Shown here: positions 49,217 through 55,985 of the stretch, one piece after another
Numbering within the stretch: position 1 is the first letter of the stretch
Layout of the letters: each line of letters begins with the position of its first letter
Source of the DNA: a virus
Virus record (IMG/VR): IMGVR_UViG_3300050011_000542
Span: 31,217-95,216 of that record
Reading direction: 5' to 3' (one strand)
DNA: 64,000 nucleotides
The notes under the pieces: model-generated
Databases searched by the model: none
Told to the model about the DNA's origin: nothing
What the model saw: the letters and a program-made list of their open reading frames with translations, nothing else
Program-made: the position numbers and the translations under genes

Positions 49217-49333
49217 ATGAAGAACTTGTTCAAGTTAAATTCAGTATGGGTTATAGGCTTAGGTAGCCTGGGCATGTGGTATCTGATGTTTAAGGCCGGG
49301 CAAGCTGTGTTCCAGGCCATCCACGGAGGCTGA
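49217..49333 (+). CDS. 38-aa membrane-associated protein
   Basis: ATG 49217 with CCAAGGAGGGTGTT upstream. Mostly hydrophobic (VWVIGLGSLGMWYLMF). The next gene starts 2 bp after its stop with its own CGGAGG site. Function unknown. Confidence 0.6.
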   Translation: MKNLFKLNSVWVIGLGSLGMWYLMFKAGQAVFQAIHGG

Positions 49334-49334
49334 T

Positions 49335-49601
49335 ATGAAAGTACAATGGGACGAAAACGATGTCCTGCCTGGGCGACAGGTAAGAAAGCCAGGGACGCAC
49401 GAGGTCTGCATCATTGGTTTTAATCCGTGTGTGACCGCAGGCTCTTATCAGAAATGGGCTGTGATTAGCCTTGCTGATGGTATGATTATCCGCAACAATT
49501 GCACTAAGACTCAGCTTGTCGAGTACCTGAACGAGAATGTTTCGATGCCAGTTGAACTGCTTGATGAGAAGGGAAGGATCAAAGGCCACGAGCAGGAGTA
49601 A
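49335..49601 (+). CDS. hypothetical protein
   Basis: 88 aa, CACGGAGGC upstream within the previous gene's end. Small beta-barrel look with an acidic C-terminus. Not recognised. Confidence 0.55.
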   Translation: MKVQWDENDVLPGRQVRKPGTHEVCIIGFNPCVTAGSYQKWAVISLADGMIIRNNCTKTQLVEYLNENVSMPVELLDEKGRIKGHEQE

Positions 49602-49606
49602 AGAAT

Positions 49607-49846
49607 ATGCCCCGATTTAATAGCCTTCAAGAAATAATAAGCCATATAGAAGGCAAGTACACTGACATGATCTATGTCGGTAAGGACTATACGATTGCTG
49701 ATCTGGTCGGGGATTTGCAATCAATTGCAGCAAAGATAGGTACACCGATTGGCCATCAGGGCATTTGGCAACGTATACGCCCGACCAAGGTAGTTCCAGT
49801 ATCAAGCCAGTCTGCATGGCCCAGGTACGTCCCCATTAAAGAATGA
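49607..49846 (+). CDS. hypothetical protein
   Basis: 79 aa, GAGTAAAG upstream. A palindromic site lies within it (49716), encoding LQSIAA. The N-terminal half is helical and the end is Pro/Val-rich. Not recognised. Confidence 0.5.
   Translation: MPRFNSLQEIISHIEGKYTDMIYVGKDYTIADLVGDLQSIAAKIGTPIGHQGIWQRIRPTKVVPVSSQSAWPRYVPIKE
49716..49729 (+). promoter_or_regulatory. palindromic site, perfect copy, within gene
   Basis: TGCAATCAATTGCA inside the 49607 gene, far from a ribosome site. Confidence 0.6.
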
Positions 49847-49874
49847 CAGTATGCACGTAGGGTAGTCTATTTCC

Positions 49875-49903
49875 CTGTCCTGGCCCCGGCTCTCTGTTAC
49901 GAT
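49875..49903 (+). promoter_or_regulatory. promoter candidate CTGTCC-N17-TACGAT
   Basis: CTGTCC (49875-49880), 17 bp, TACGAT (49898-49903), 40 bp before the 49944 gene. One bp more spacing than the others. Confidence 0.45.
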
Positions 49904-49943
49904 CGTAACTGTTAAACAAATTCTCTCACCAAGGATGGTTGCT

Positions 49944-50318
49944 ATGACCCACACCAGCCCAGAAGATGTTGCTCGCTACCTGGAACGCGAAGTCACGGGA
50001 TTGCAAGCCCAGCTAGACAAGTGGGCAGCGGAGTTTGCCACGAACCCGGCTTATGCCCTGCGCTGGTCAGACAGCATGTTCATGATTGCGGCAGAGGTCG
50101 AGCTTAAAAGCGGCTTGGCCAAGTTTTTGAAGGGCGAAGTTGTCCCAGCCTTCAAAGGCGATCGTCTTGCTTGTGTTCGTGAAGAGCTGACCAAGGATGT
50201 CATGCGGGCTGCTCTGTATCAGAAATGGTCTTCGACATCGGTCGGGGCCAATCTCATGGAAGAATGCCAGAGAGTAGCAAAAGCCCAGCTGCTCGAACTG
50301 CTCGACCGCAAGCTTTAG
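49944..50318 (+). CDS. hypothetical protein
   Basis: 124 aa from ATG 49944 (CCAAGGATGG). Helical throughout, with amphipathic segments near the start and end (LERE, LLELLDRKL). Not recognised. Confidence 0.55.
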   Translation: MTHTSPEDVARYLEREVTGLQAQLDKWAAEFATNPAYALRWSDSMFMIAAEVELKSGLAKFLKGEVVPAFKGDRLACVREELTKDVMRAALYQKWSSTSVGANLMEECQRVAKAQLLELLDRKL

Positions 50319-50319
50319 C

Positions 50320-50333
50320 TGCAATCAGTTTCA
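50320..50333 (+). promoter_or_regulatory. palindromic site, degenerate (TTTCA end)
   Basis: TGCAATCAGTTTCA followed by TCAAGGAAGG and ATG 50349. Confidence 0.6.
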
Positions 50334-50348
50334 TCAAGGAAGGCTGCC

Positions 50349-50552
50349 ATGTCTAAGAAGATGCACTACCGAGCAATGATCACCTGGTCAAATGGTCAGA
50401 AGGACATTATTGACGACAGCTGGCCGGATATGGAGTCGGCTGTCCTAGGCGTGCAGAAGTACATATCCGGCCAGGTACTGAAACTGTGCTGTACCAACCT
50501 GCAAGGAGAAATCTACACAGTGACTGGCTTAGAGGTGTTCCAGCAGGTTTAG
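50349..50552 (+). CDS. hypothetical protein
   Basis: 67 aa, TCAAGGAAGG upstream. Beta-rich with W-SNGQKDIIDDSW. Not recognised. Confidence 0.55.
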   Translation: MSKKMHYRAMITWSNGQKDIIDDSWPDMESAVLGVQKYISGQVLKLCCTNLQGEIYTVTGLEVFQQV

Positions 50553-50556
50553 TTTT

Positions 50557-50570
50557 TGCAATCAATTGCA
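50557..50570 (+). promoter_or_regulatory. palindromic site, perfect copy (TCAA form)
   Basis: TGCAATCAATTGCA, next to the CGGAG ribosome site of the 50586 gene. Confidence 0.75.
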
Positions 50571-50585
50571 ACGGAGTGCAGTAAG

Positions 50586-50768
50586 ATGAAATTCCTGGTC
50601 AGGGCCACTGTCGAATGTGAAATCGAGGCCGATAGCCTTGAAGCAGCTTACGACAAGATCCACGAAATGACCGTGTTCGATATGCTCGACATCAATGGTT
50701 CATATGTCTACGGCGAGCACGTCGCTGACCCAGACACAGGCAATGAGATTCCTGATCCGAAGGCGTAG
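50586..50768 (+). CDS. small ferredoxin-like protein
   Basis: 60 aa from ATG 50586, after ACGGAG. The VxVxxxxVxAxSLEAA start also seen at 41661 and 54852. Acidic. Not recognised. Confidence 0.55.
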   Translation: MKFLVRATVECEIEADSLEAAYDKIHEMTVFDMLDINGSYVYGEHVADPDTGNEIPDPKA

Positions 50769-50770
50769 TC

Positions 50771-50926
50771 ATGGACAAGCCCAGACCTAAAAAGCCCTGG
50801 CGTGGTATACAAGAAAATAACCTTGTCTATAAGCACCCTGTCAGACAAGTCGAGGATCAAGCCCAGTATGCCCGTGAGCGTATGCTCTGGGAGACTCACT
50901 GGTCTGCAATCGCCCCGAGGAAGTAA
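50771..50926 (+). CDS. 51-aa basic protein
   Basis: ATG 50771 to TAA 50926, two bases after the previous stop. Arg/Lys/Pro-rich start (MDKPRPKKPWRG). The next gene starts 1 bp later. Too small to identify. Confidence 0.45.
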   Translation: MDKPRPKKPWRGIQENNLVYKHPVRQVEDQAQYARERMLWETHWSAIAPRK

Positions 50927-50927
50927 T

Positions 50928-51194
50928 ATGGCCCACGGCATTATCAAGGTTCAGAAGCAGCGATGCTCTACCTGCATATACCGCAAGGACAGCACGCTCG
51001 ACCTCGCCCAGTTAGAAGATCAAGTCAGAGACAAGCATATGGGCTTCGAAGGCTATCGCGCCTGCCACCATGCCCAAAAGGGTGATGTGTGTTGTCGAGG
51101 TTTCTGGGAAAAGCACCGTGATGAATTTGCCCTGGGCCAGATCGCCCAGAGACTGAACATGGTTGAGTTCGTAACAGTGGATGACCTGACGTGA
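50928..51194 (+). CDS. Cys/His zinc-binding-type protein
   Basis: 88 aa from ATG 50928. CSTCIYR, CHH and VCCRGFW make a Cys/His set of a small zinc-binding fold, similar to short phage proteins I have seen annotated as hypothetical. Overlaps the next gene by GTGA. Confidence 0.6.
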   Translation: MAHGIIKVQKQRCSTCIYRKDSTLDLAQLEDQVRDKHMGFEGYRACHHAQKGDVCCRGFWEKHRDEFALGQIAQRLNMVEFVTVDDLT

Positions 51195-51379
51195 ACAACG
51201 AACGTCGTAAGCAGCTACGCGAAGCCACGCGCTTTATTGCCGAGGCCAGACAGCTACTCGAAACCGCCCAGGCAGAAGAAAGCAATGATGACGCTGTAGA
51301 CTTCCTAGAGAGAGCCATCGACTCTCTTGAAGAAGCAGTTATGTCTATCGAGGATGCCAGTAAGATCGGCCAGAAGTAG
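51191..51379 (+). CDS. helical hypothetical protein
   Basis: 62 aa from GTG 51191. Acidic amphipathic helices (REATRFIAEARQLLETA, LERAIDSLEEAVMSIEDA), perhaps a coiled coil. Not recognised. Confidence 0.5.
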   Translation: MNNERRKQLREATRFIAEARQLLETAQAEESNDDAVDFLERAIDSLEEAVMSIEDASKIGQK

Positions 51380-51388
51380 AGCCCAGGC

Positions 51389-51625
51389 ATGCTGACGATG
51401 TTTCACTTTGTCGGGTTCAGAGGTGAAGAGTATTGGTCAGCTGTAAAGGTCTGGGGCTTGCCAGATTTTTATCATCGTGTCTGGGACATGCGAGCCCAGC
51501 GAGAAATCGCCGATCATGATACAGTGGTCTTTGCCAAGTATGACCCCGATAAGCCATCACGATTTAACTACGATGACAGCAATGAAGATGACGATCCAGC
51601 AGCCCAGGAAAGGCGAGCATCATGA
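51389..51625 (+). CDS. hypothetical protein
   Basis: 78 aa, acidic C-terminus (SNEDDD). Overlaps the next gene by ATGA. The FHFVGFRGEEYWSA start looks like a small alpha/beta fold. Not recognised. Confidence 0.5.
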   Translation: MLTMFHFVGFRGEEYWSAVKVWGLPDFYHRVWDMRAQREIADHDTVVFAKYDPDKPSRFNYDDSNEDDDPAAQERRAS

Positions 51626-51876
51626 ATGACGCCCAGGTTAAGAGAGCCCAGGAGATAGCTGTAAAGGTACAGCTACTGCATCTCGAACTGTTTGCTATGG
51701 GCTTGCCAGCAACAGCAAGGCGTATGGCCTTGGTCAATGAGAGACTGGGTTACGAGCTCGCTGAAAAAATGGCCCAGAGTGGTCTAGTAGGTAAGGAAGA
51801 AAAGAAACGCAGAGAGCGTCATGCCAAGTTCGACGAGCGTGAAGCCGATCGCTTAGCGGAGATAAGCAATGCCTAA
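51622..51876 (+). CDS. helical hypothetical protein
   Basis: 84 aa. Helical and charged with KEEKKRRERH near the end. Overlaps both neighbours. Not recognised. Confidence 0.5.
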   Translation: MNDAQVKRAQEIAVKVQLLHLELFAMGLPATARRMALVNERLGYELAEKMAQSGLVGKEEKKRRERHAKFDEREADRLAEISNA

Positions 51877-52099
51877 GTTCACGTTTGCGGTCGGGGTTTG
51901 GCAAACACGTCACGTCACTGTGTTTGCAGCCAGCTACGAAACATCAGTGATGAATGCTCGCAGGGAGCTAGATAACCGAGCTCATAGATCGGGGCGAGAA
52001 GCTCCGGTTGCTTGGGATCTAACCCTGACTCATGTTGACGGCAAGCCCTGTACCAAGACCGAGTATCTAGCGCGTGTAGAGGACCAGCAATGCCCGTAG
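51869..52099 (+). CDS. hypothetical protein
   Basis: 76 aa, overlapping by 8 bp. VTVFAASYETSVMNARREL is the beta-strand plus helix pattern shared with several neighbours, but I cannot name a family. Confidence 0.5.
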   Translation: MPKFTFAVGVWQTRHVTVFAASYETSVMNARRELDNRAHRSGREAPVAWDLTLTHVDGKPCTKTEYLARVEDQQCP

Positions 52100-52287
52100 A
52101 TAGCCCAGGCACTACCGACACCCTCCTGTCTAAACCATGTCTATGCAAGCTGTCTAAGCTGTCTATAGACGGGTTAGTTGTCCCGGCCTATATCCTTATC
52201 GGCCCAGGCCAGGGCTATGTTCATAGTTTCCTTGGCTATAAGCCTGTAATATCAGGGCGCGTAACCGTGTATCCTGACCCAGCCTAA
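52090..52287 (+). CDS. hypothetical protein
   Basis: 65 aa, overlapping by 10 bp. The last gene before the long non-coding region. Contains C-x-C (PCLCKL). Not recognised; lower confidence because of composition. Confidence 0.4.
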   Translation: MPVDSPGTTDTLLSKPCLCKLSKLSIDGLVVPAYILIGPGQGYVHSFLGYKPVISGRVTVYPDPA

Positions 52288-52379
52288 AAAGCCCAGGTGT
52301 CCTGCCCAGCCCAGACACTATGAAACGCATGACCTGACCAGATAGAAGGCAGTAAGACGACATTAGACAAAAACCTTTT

Positions 52380-52393
52380 TGCAACCACTTGCA
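52380..52393 (+). promoter_or_regulatory. palindromic site, degenerate
   Basis: TGCAACCACTTGCA; outer half-sites kept, centre altered. Confidence 0.45.
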
Positions 52394-52654
52394 CTGGCCC
52401 AGCCCAGCCCAGATTATATGAACTGATGTTATGGACCTGGCCCCGGAAGCTATCCGATCAAGAAGGGTATAAGCACCTATAAGCCCTACTTCCAGATAAG
52501 GAAGAAGGATTATGTAAGGAAGGATAGCTGCGTACTAGCTTAGTAGGGAGTAGCTGTATCCCGCTTCCTGTAGCCAAGAACCGCCCAGCCCGCCTCTTGT
52601 TATGCTGGAGCTCGCCGATTTCCCGCCGGCGCTTTAGACATAAGCCATCCAACA

Positions 52655-52685
52655 CCCTTGTAAGCCGCAGAAGATAAGGGTTTTT
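52655..52685 (+). terminator. weak terminator candidate
   Basis: CCCTT ... AAGGG with a loop of about 16, followed by TTTTT. Stem short, so a doubtful terminator. Confidence 0.3.
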
Positions 52686-52702
52686 CACATGTTTGAAGAC
52701 CC

Positions 52703-52716
52703 TGCAGATTTCTGCA
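52703..52716. promoter_or_regulatory. second-type palindrome, copy 1
   Basis: TGCAGATTTCTGCA, one mismatch from symmetry. Same length and outer TGCA ends as the main family, different centre. Confidence 0.5.
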
Positions 52717-52742
52717 TGACGCATGCATGTAGGCGATCACAC

Positions 52743-52756
52743 TGCAATTGATTGCA
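52743..52756 (-). promoter_or_regulatory. palindromic site, perfect copy (TTGA form)
   Basis: TGCAATTGATTGCA between the two second-type palindromes. Confidence 0.7.
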
Positions 52757-52831
52757 GCAGCTCGGTGATAGGACGCTCCTCGATCATCGTACCAGACTGA
52801 AAGCCGCTGCCGAAAGCTGCACCTATGCCTT

Positions 52832-52845
52832 GCAGAATTCTGCAC
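52832..52845. promoter_or_regulatory. second-type palindrome, copy 2
   Basis: TGCAGAATTCTGCA, fully symmetric. Confidence 0.5.
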
Positions 52846-52893
52846 ATGACTAAACAACATGACTCTTGGTGTCGGGGCGCGCTATAGTTTTAC

Positions 52894-52907
52894 TGCAATC
52901 AATTGCA
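52894..52907 (+). promoter_or_regulatory. palindromic site, perfect copy (TCAA form)
   Basis: TGCAATCAATTGCA joined to CCAAGGAGGGTGGTC and ATG 52923. It follows a TATAGT -10-like element at 52882-52887, so it may cover the transcription start. Confidence 0.8.
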
Positions 52908-52922
52908 CCAAGGAGGGTGGTC

Positions 52923-53216
52923 ATGTCCAGCTTTGATAGCTTGTACGAGGTCCAGCAGAAGTTCGAAGATCAGATCGAGGTATGTCTGACCGTGACCGAG
53001 GGTATGACCAGATGGCAAGCCCATCGGGTATGTGCCTGGGTGGTTGACCATTATGGTGATCTTGATGGGAAGTTTAACCCGAAGCTCCTGGGCGCCTATG
53101 TGACAGCCTGGCGCGAGCATGACGGTTATGCCCATGCCAGACTGGCGTGCCCCGAGATCGCCCCGGTCGCCAGCATGAACAACCAAGACCCCGGAGACCA
53201 GTGGTATAGGGCGTAG
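52923..53216 (+). CDS. hypothetical protein
   Basis: 97 aa from ATG 52923 (CCAAGGAGGGTG). Aromatic helix (MTRWQAHRVCAWVVDHYGD) and a PVASMNNQDPGDQW end. Not recognised. First gene after the control region, hence a candidate early gene. Confidence 0.6.
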   Translation: MSSFDSLYEVQQKFEDQIEVCLTVTEGMTRWQAHRVCAWVVDHYGDLDGKFNPKLLGAYVTAWREHDGYAHARLACPEIAPVASMNNQDPGDQWYRA

Positions 53217-53220
53217 TTAC

Positions 53221-53234
53221 TGCAATCAATTGCA
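53221..53234 (+). promoter_or_regulatory. palindromic site, perfect copy (TCAA form)
   Basis: TGCAATCAATTGCA joined to ACAAGGAGGTTGCT and ATG 53249. Confidence 0.8.
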
Positions 53235-53248
53235 ACAAGGAGGTTGCT

Positions 53249-53422
53249 ATGAAAACCGGATGGTATGTGCTGCTCCGAGAGCAAGAAGATGACTTCACGG
53301 CCTTGTCTGGGTGCTGGTCGAGCCGTGACATGGCCAGCGAGGAGAAGCGCCAGTACGATCTCGAAAGTCGTCGCAATATGATCGTTCGACGCTGGGACGG
53401 GGCAGGCTGGGTGACTGAGTAG
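53249..53422 (+). CDS. 57-aa hypothetical protein
   Basis: ATG 53249 to TAG 53422, with AAGGAGG upstream. Strong leader supports it despite small size. Sequence begins MKTGWYVLLREQEDDF, ends RRWDGAGWVTE; a small beta fold that could bind nucleic acid. Not recognised. Confidence 0.6.
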   Translation: MKTGWYVLLREQEDDFTALSGCWSSRDMASEEKRQYDLESRRNMIVRRWDGAGWVTE

Positions 53423-53471
53423 CATGCCCAGGGCATGATCGGTTAGCATGCTCCGCATGACAAACTAACAG

Positions 53472-53499
53472 TTCTCTGCCCCGAGCTTTCAGGTACGAT
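53472..53499 (+). promoter_or_regulatory. promoter TTCTCT-N16-TACGAT
   Basis: TTCTCT (53472-53477), 16 bp, TACGAT (53494-53499). Weak -35, consensus -10. Confidence 0.5.
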
Positions 53500-53537
53500 A
53501 GTAAGGGTCAAAACAAACACACACCACGGAGGGTGCT

Positions 53538-54035
53538 ATGACTGCCAACCAAGCTCAGACCAAGATGTACGCGACACAGGCCATTGCTCTGGGCCAGATG
53601 ACCAAGCTCACCAAGAAGACCGGCCTGATGCACGAAGTCGTGATGGGCACCCAGGTAGACGGAGCCAACTGGGAGGTTCGCCCCGTGTGCGAGAAAGCCC
53701 ACAACATCGGCCGAGCCCAGCTGCTTATGTCAGAGCCAGTGCAATCGATTGCACCAGCCTTCGAGTCGACAGAGCCACACCTGCAGTATGGCCCAGCCCA
53801 GCCCAGCCCAAGTCAGAGCAGCCGTGACAGGATGATCCAAGTCACCGGCACCGTGGTCAAGAACCTGACCAAAATGGTGGTTGTGGACTTCAGTGACAGA
53901 AAGGGTGTCTATCTGGAGCACCGCCTGATCGATGAGATCTGGGCGCCCTCCTGGCAGCCCAGTGAGCAGGTGTCATTCAAGCTCAAAGCTAAGTATGTCA
54001 AGTCCAATGGCCTCGTGAGCTTCCTGGCCGCATAA
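53538..54035 (+). CDS. protein with C-terminal RKxVYLE domain
   Basis: 165 aa, CCACGGAGGGTGCT upstream. Residues 1-80 are unique; 99-165 match the end of RuvB (47793) and the minus-strand protein (597-965): VKNLTKMVVVDF, RKGVYLE, YVKSNG. The linker is Pro/Gln/Ser-rich. A palindromic site lies inside (53740). Function unknown. It may bring the shared domain to another complex, for example by binding the same partner as RuvB. Confidence 0.7.
   Translation: MTANQAQTKMYATQAIALGQMTKLTKKTGLMHEVVMGTQVDGANWEVRPVCEKAHNIGRAQLLMSEPVQSIAPAFESTEPHLQYGPAQPSPSQSSRDRMIQVTGTVVKNLTKMVVVDFSDRKGVYLEHRLIDEIWAPSWQPSEQVSFKLKAKYVKSNGLVSFLAA
53740..53753. promoter_or_regulatory. palindromic site, perfect copy (TCGA form), within gene
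   Basis: TGCAATCGATTGCA inside the 53538 gene, encoding VQSIAP. Confidence 0.6.
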
Positions 54036-54314
54036 GCCCAGATAAGTCACAAGCATAAAGGCAAGGCCCAGCATGGAGGACTGGGCCATTTGCCATGTTT
54101 AGTCACCATGCTTGTTAGGCTGTTATGACACGGCCCAGAAAGCCCAGTTTGGGTCCGATCGTACACGTACGTAGTAGACCGACCAGGGCACCCTGATATA
54201 GCCTATCCACCATGTCATGTAAGTATGTCACTCATGTCATGGTAGCTATATACAGGCCCAGGCCCTCAGATAGACTCGTAACTGTCACCAATCACCCAGC
54301 CCAGGAGCCCAGCC
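54036..54314. other. 279-bp non-coding region
   Basis: No gene seen. Contains the hairpin at 54060, at least seven GCCCAG copies, and three ATGTCA-type repeats near 54213-54242. Confidence 0.4.
54060..54098 (+). terminator. GC-rich hairpin, possible terminator
   Basis: GGCAAGGCCCAG (54060-54071) pairs with CTGGGCC and TTTGCC (54081-54094), with a small bulge; followed by ATGTTT. Strong stem but weak T-run. Confidence 0.5.
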
Positions 54315-54512
54315 ATGACCAAGAATAAAGCCCCGATCCTGACCCCGGCCCAGGCAGAAGTTATCACTTACCTGCTCAAGGTAGGCATCAACAGTGACCA
54401 GGCTTGCCTCACTCCCTGCCAGCGCCAGCTCGCCATACAAGCACTAGAGGCTGTCGAGTACGCCTCTGACAGCAAGTCCGACGCTTGGTCGCCCACCCAC
54501 TCAAGCATATAA
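54315..54512 (+). CDS. small hypothetical protein
   Basis: 65 aa from ATG 54315 (CCCAGGAGC). Helix at residues 10-50 (LTPAQAEVITYLLKVG). Not recognised, moderate coding signal. Confidence 0.45.
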   Translation: MTKNKAPILTPAQAEVITYLLKVGINSDQACLTPCQRQLAIQALEAVEYASDSKSDAWSPTHSSI

Positions 54513-54611
54513 GACGAAGACGAAAGCACATAATCATAAGTAAAGCCCAGGCACCCCGCCTACGTATAAGCCATGCAATTTCGATCACTGCCTGACGCAA
54601 GGAGATCCGCT

Positions 54612-54680
54612 ATGTCGGGCGTACCGGCGGTTTTGTACCCGGTTTTAGACACCCCCAAAATTTTCGGATTTTTCGCCTAA
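54612..54680 (+). CDS. possible 22-aa micro-gene
   Basis: ATG 54612 follows AAGGAG by 7 nt and ends at TAA 54680. It reads MSGVPAVLYPVLDTPKIF and GFFA. The base composition is different from the rest of the region. Could be a leader peptide or spurious. Confidence 0.3.
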   Translation: MSGVPAVLYPVLDTPKIFGFFA

Positions 54681-54791
54681 CTTTTTTGAAGACAATTTTT
54701 ATGCGGAGACTAATGCCTGTATTATCCGCACTATCGCGTACCTGAGATACGAGATAGTCAGGACAGCACCCACGCCATATTCGCTTTTTAC

Positions 54792-54819
54792 TTTGTTTTA
54801 TAGCGGCCTCTGCTACCAT
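54792..54819 (+). promoter_or_regulatory. promoter TTTGTT-N16-TACCAT
   Basis: CTTTTTAC, then TTTGTT (54792-54797), 16 bp, TACCAT (54814-54819). Confidence 0.5.
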
Positions 54820-54851
54820 CGCCTTATGTAAATACCCACCAGGAGGGTGTA

Positions 54852-55103
54852 GTGCCTCTATACAGCATAGACATTAAGGTAGCTGCTACGGCCTATATAA
54901 AGGCCGACAGCAAGAAAGCGGCTCTTAAAAAAGCTAAGTGGCTGCGCCTACTGGCCCTAGAGCTTAAACCAGACGATAATCAGGAAGTGCCCATTTGCGG
55001 CCTAAAGTTCGATGACCACGACCTTCCCGAAGTGTCTCTGTCTCCCGCCATGACCTTGCATGGTCCCTTTAGGGGTAGCACCATCGAGCTGGTCGAGGAC
55101 TAA
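54852..55103 (+). CDS. hypothetical protein
   Basis: 83 aa from GTG 54852 (CCAGGAGGGTG). VAATAYIKADSKKAALKKA start is the same small ferredoxin-like pattern as 50586 and 41661. Not recognised. Confidence 0.55.
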   Translation: MPLYSIDIKVAATAYIKADSKKAALKKAKWLRLLALELKPDDNQEVPICGLKFDDHDLPEVSLSPAMTLHGPFRGSTIELVED

Positions 55104-55107
55104 CCGC

Positions 55108-55121
55108 TGCAATTCATTGCA
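55108..55121. promoter_or_regulatory. palindromic site, degenerate
   Basis: TGCAATTCATTGCA, one centre base changed; in the leader of the 55152 gene. Confidence 0.55.
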
Positions 55122-55151
55122 CTAAGCCGTAGCTTAACCAGGAGGGTATAG

Positions 55152-55448
55152 ATGACAACCCCAGACGCGACCCGCGCCGCACCTGACGCGAGCGACCGTG
55201 ACAAGGCGTTTTCGGTTGCTGTCGAGTTGGAGCGGTTAGGGCGGCATTATAGCGATGGTGAGGATATTTCGGTAATCGAGATTAGAATCGGACGCCTGAT
55301 AACCGTACTCGAATCCACCCTCGCCTCCGTCCGCACCACCTCCTATCGCGATGGCTACGACGCGGCGATCAAGACGCTGCGGGAGCGAGGCTGGCCGTCT
55401 GCCGCTGACTGCCTCGAAAGAAACCGCGACCACCAGGAGGGTAATTAA
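55152..55448 (+). CDS. hypothetical protein
   Basis: 98 aa, CCAGGAGGGTATAG upstream. Base composition is GCG-rich, unlike neighbours, suggesting recent gain. Charged helices (DGYDAAIKTLRERGWPSAADCLERN). Not recognised. Confidence 0.55.
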   Translation: MTTPDATRAAPDASDRDKAFSVAVELERLGRHYSDGEDISVIEIRIGRLITVLESTLASVRTTSYRDGYDAAIKTLRERGWPSAADCLERNRDHQEGN

Positions 55449-55449
55449 G

Positions 55450-55722
55450 ATGCTGTCAGTTTACAAATACCAAGTGCCCCTCGCAGACACTTTTTCGCTG
55501 GCCCTACCGCAGGGAGCTATCCCATTTTGCATGAAGGAGCAAAGGGGCTTGCTGATGCTGTGGTGCTTGGTAGATCCTGATATGCCAGGCTGGTGTAGAG
55601 CCTTTCGCCTTTCTGGCACTGGCCACACTATCGAGCAATCAGCCGACCAGCTAAAATACATAGACAGCGTGTCGCTGAACAATGGAGAGCTGGTGTTTCA
55701 TCTGTTCGAGATCGTAGCATGA
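55450..55722 (+). CDS. small DUF7352-like protein
   Basis: 90 aa from ATG 55450 (CCAGGAGGGT inside the previous gene's end). YKYQVPLADTFSLALPQGAIPF ... LWCLVDPDMPG ... GTGHTIE resembles a short phage/plasmid family seen as DUF7352 (recalled). Function unknown. Confidence 0.55.
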   Translation: MLSVYKYQVPLADTFSLALPQGAIPFCMKEQRGLLMLWCLVDPDMPGWCRAFRLSGTGHTIEQSADQLKYIDSVSLNNGELVFHLFEIVA

Positions 55723-55985
55723 CCGAAGTCGTGTACATCCGAGGCCCTAAGAGCAATGCCCAGTTCGATGGGTTTGCTAAAGGCTGGTACTGGCTAGATG
55801 ACGGGCATCCAACGGGGCCGTACCCCAACAAGCAAATCGCCGAAGACAAGGAGTTCTTGTACCGCAATCACTATGAGTGTAGCTGCGGCGAGACCTGGGC
55901 AGATGAGTGGTATTGTGGCTGCGACGACGAGTGCCCCGAGTGCGGCCTAGACATTTCTCCGCACCAGTCAGATAATTTGTTTTAG
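55719..55985 (+). CDS. zinc-ribbon protein
   Basis: 88 aa, ATGA overlap. C-terminal YECSCGETWADEWYCGCDDECPECG has four CxC/CxxC pairs for zinc. N-terminal half is a small fold (YIRGPKSNAQFDG). Its stop codon overlaps the tRNA start. Function unknown. Confidence 0.6.
   Translation: MTEVVYIRGPKSNAQFDGFAKGWYWLDDGHPTGPYPNKQIAEDKEFLYRNHYECSCGETWADEWYCGCDDECPECGLDISPHQSDNLF

Larger units (their letters stand above)
52288..52922. other. 635-bp non-coding control region
   Basis: No convincing gene. It holds several copies of GCCCAG, two degenerate or reversed palindromic sites, two copies of a second palindrome (TGCAGATTTCTGCA and TGCAGAATTCTGCA), a weak hairpin with T-run near 52655-52685 and a perfect palindromic site just before the next gene. 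Possible replication origin, control locus or source of small RNA. Confidence 0.5.
54513..54851. other. 339-bp mostly non-coding region
   Basis: Apart from a possible 22-aa ORF (54612) and the promoter at 54792 I see nothing certain. A minus-strand ORF here is basic but has no ribosome site and is not supported. Confidence 0.4.

Noticed and set aside
54610-54819. Basic minus-strand ORF of 69 aa in the 54.5-kb spacer
   Set aside because: No ribosome site, no motif, overlaps the promoter at 54792.
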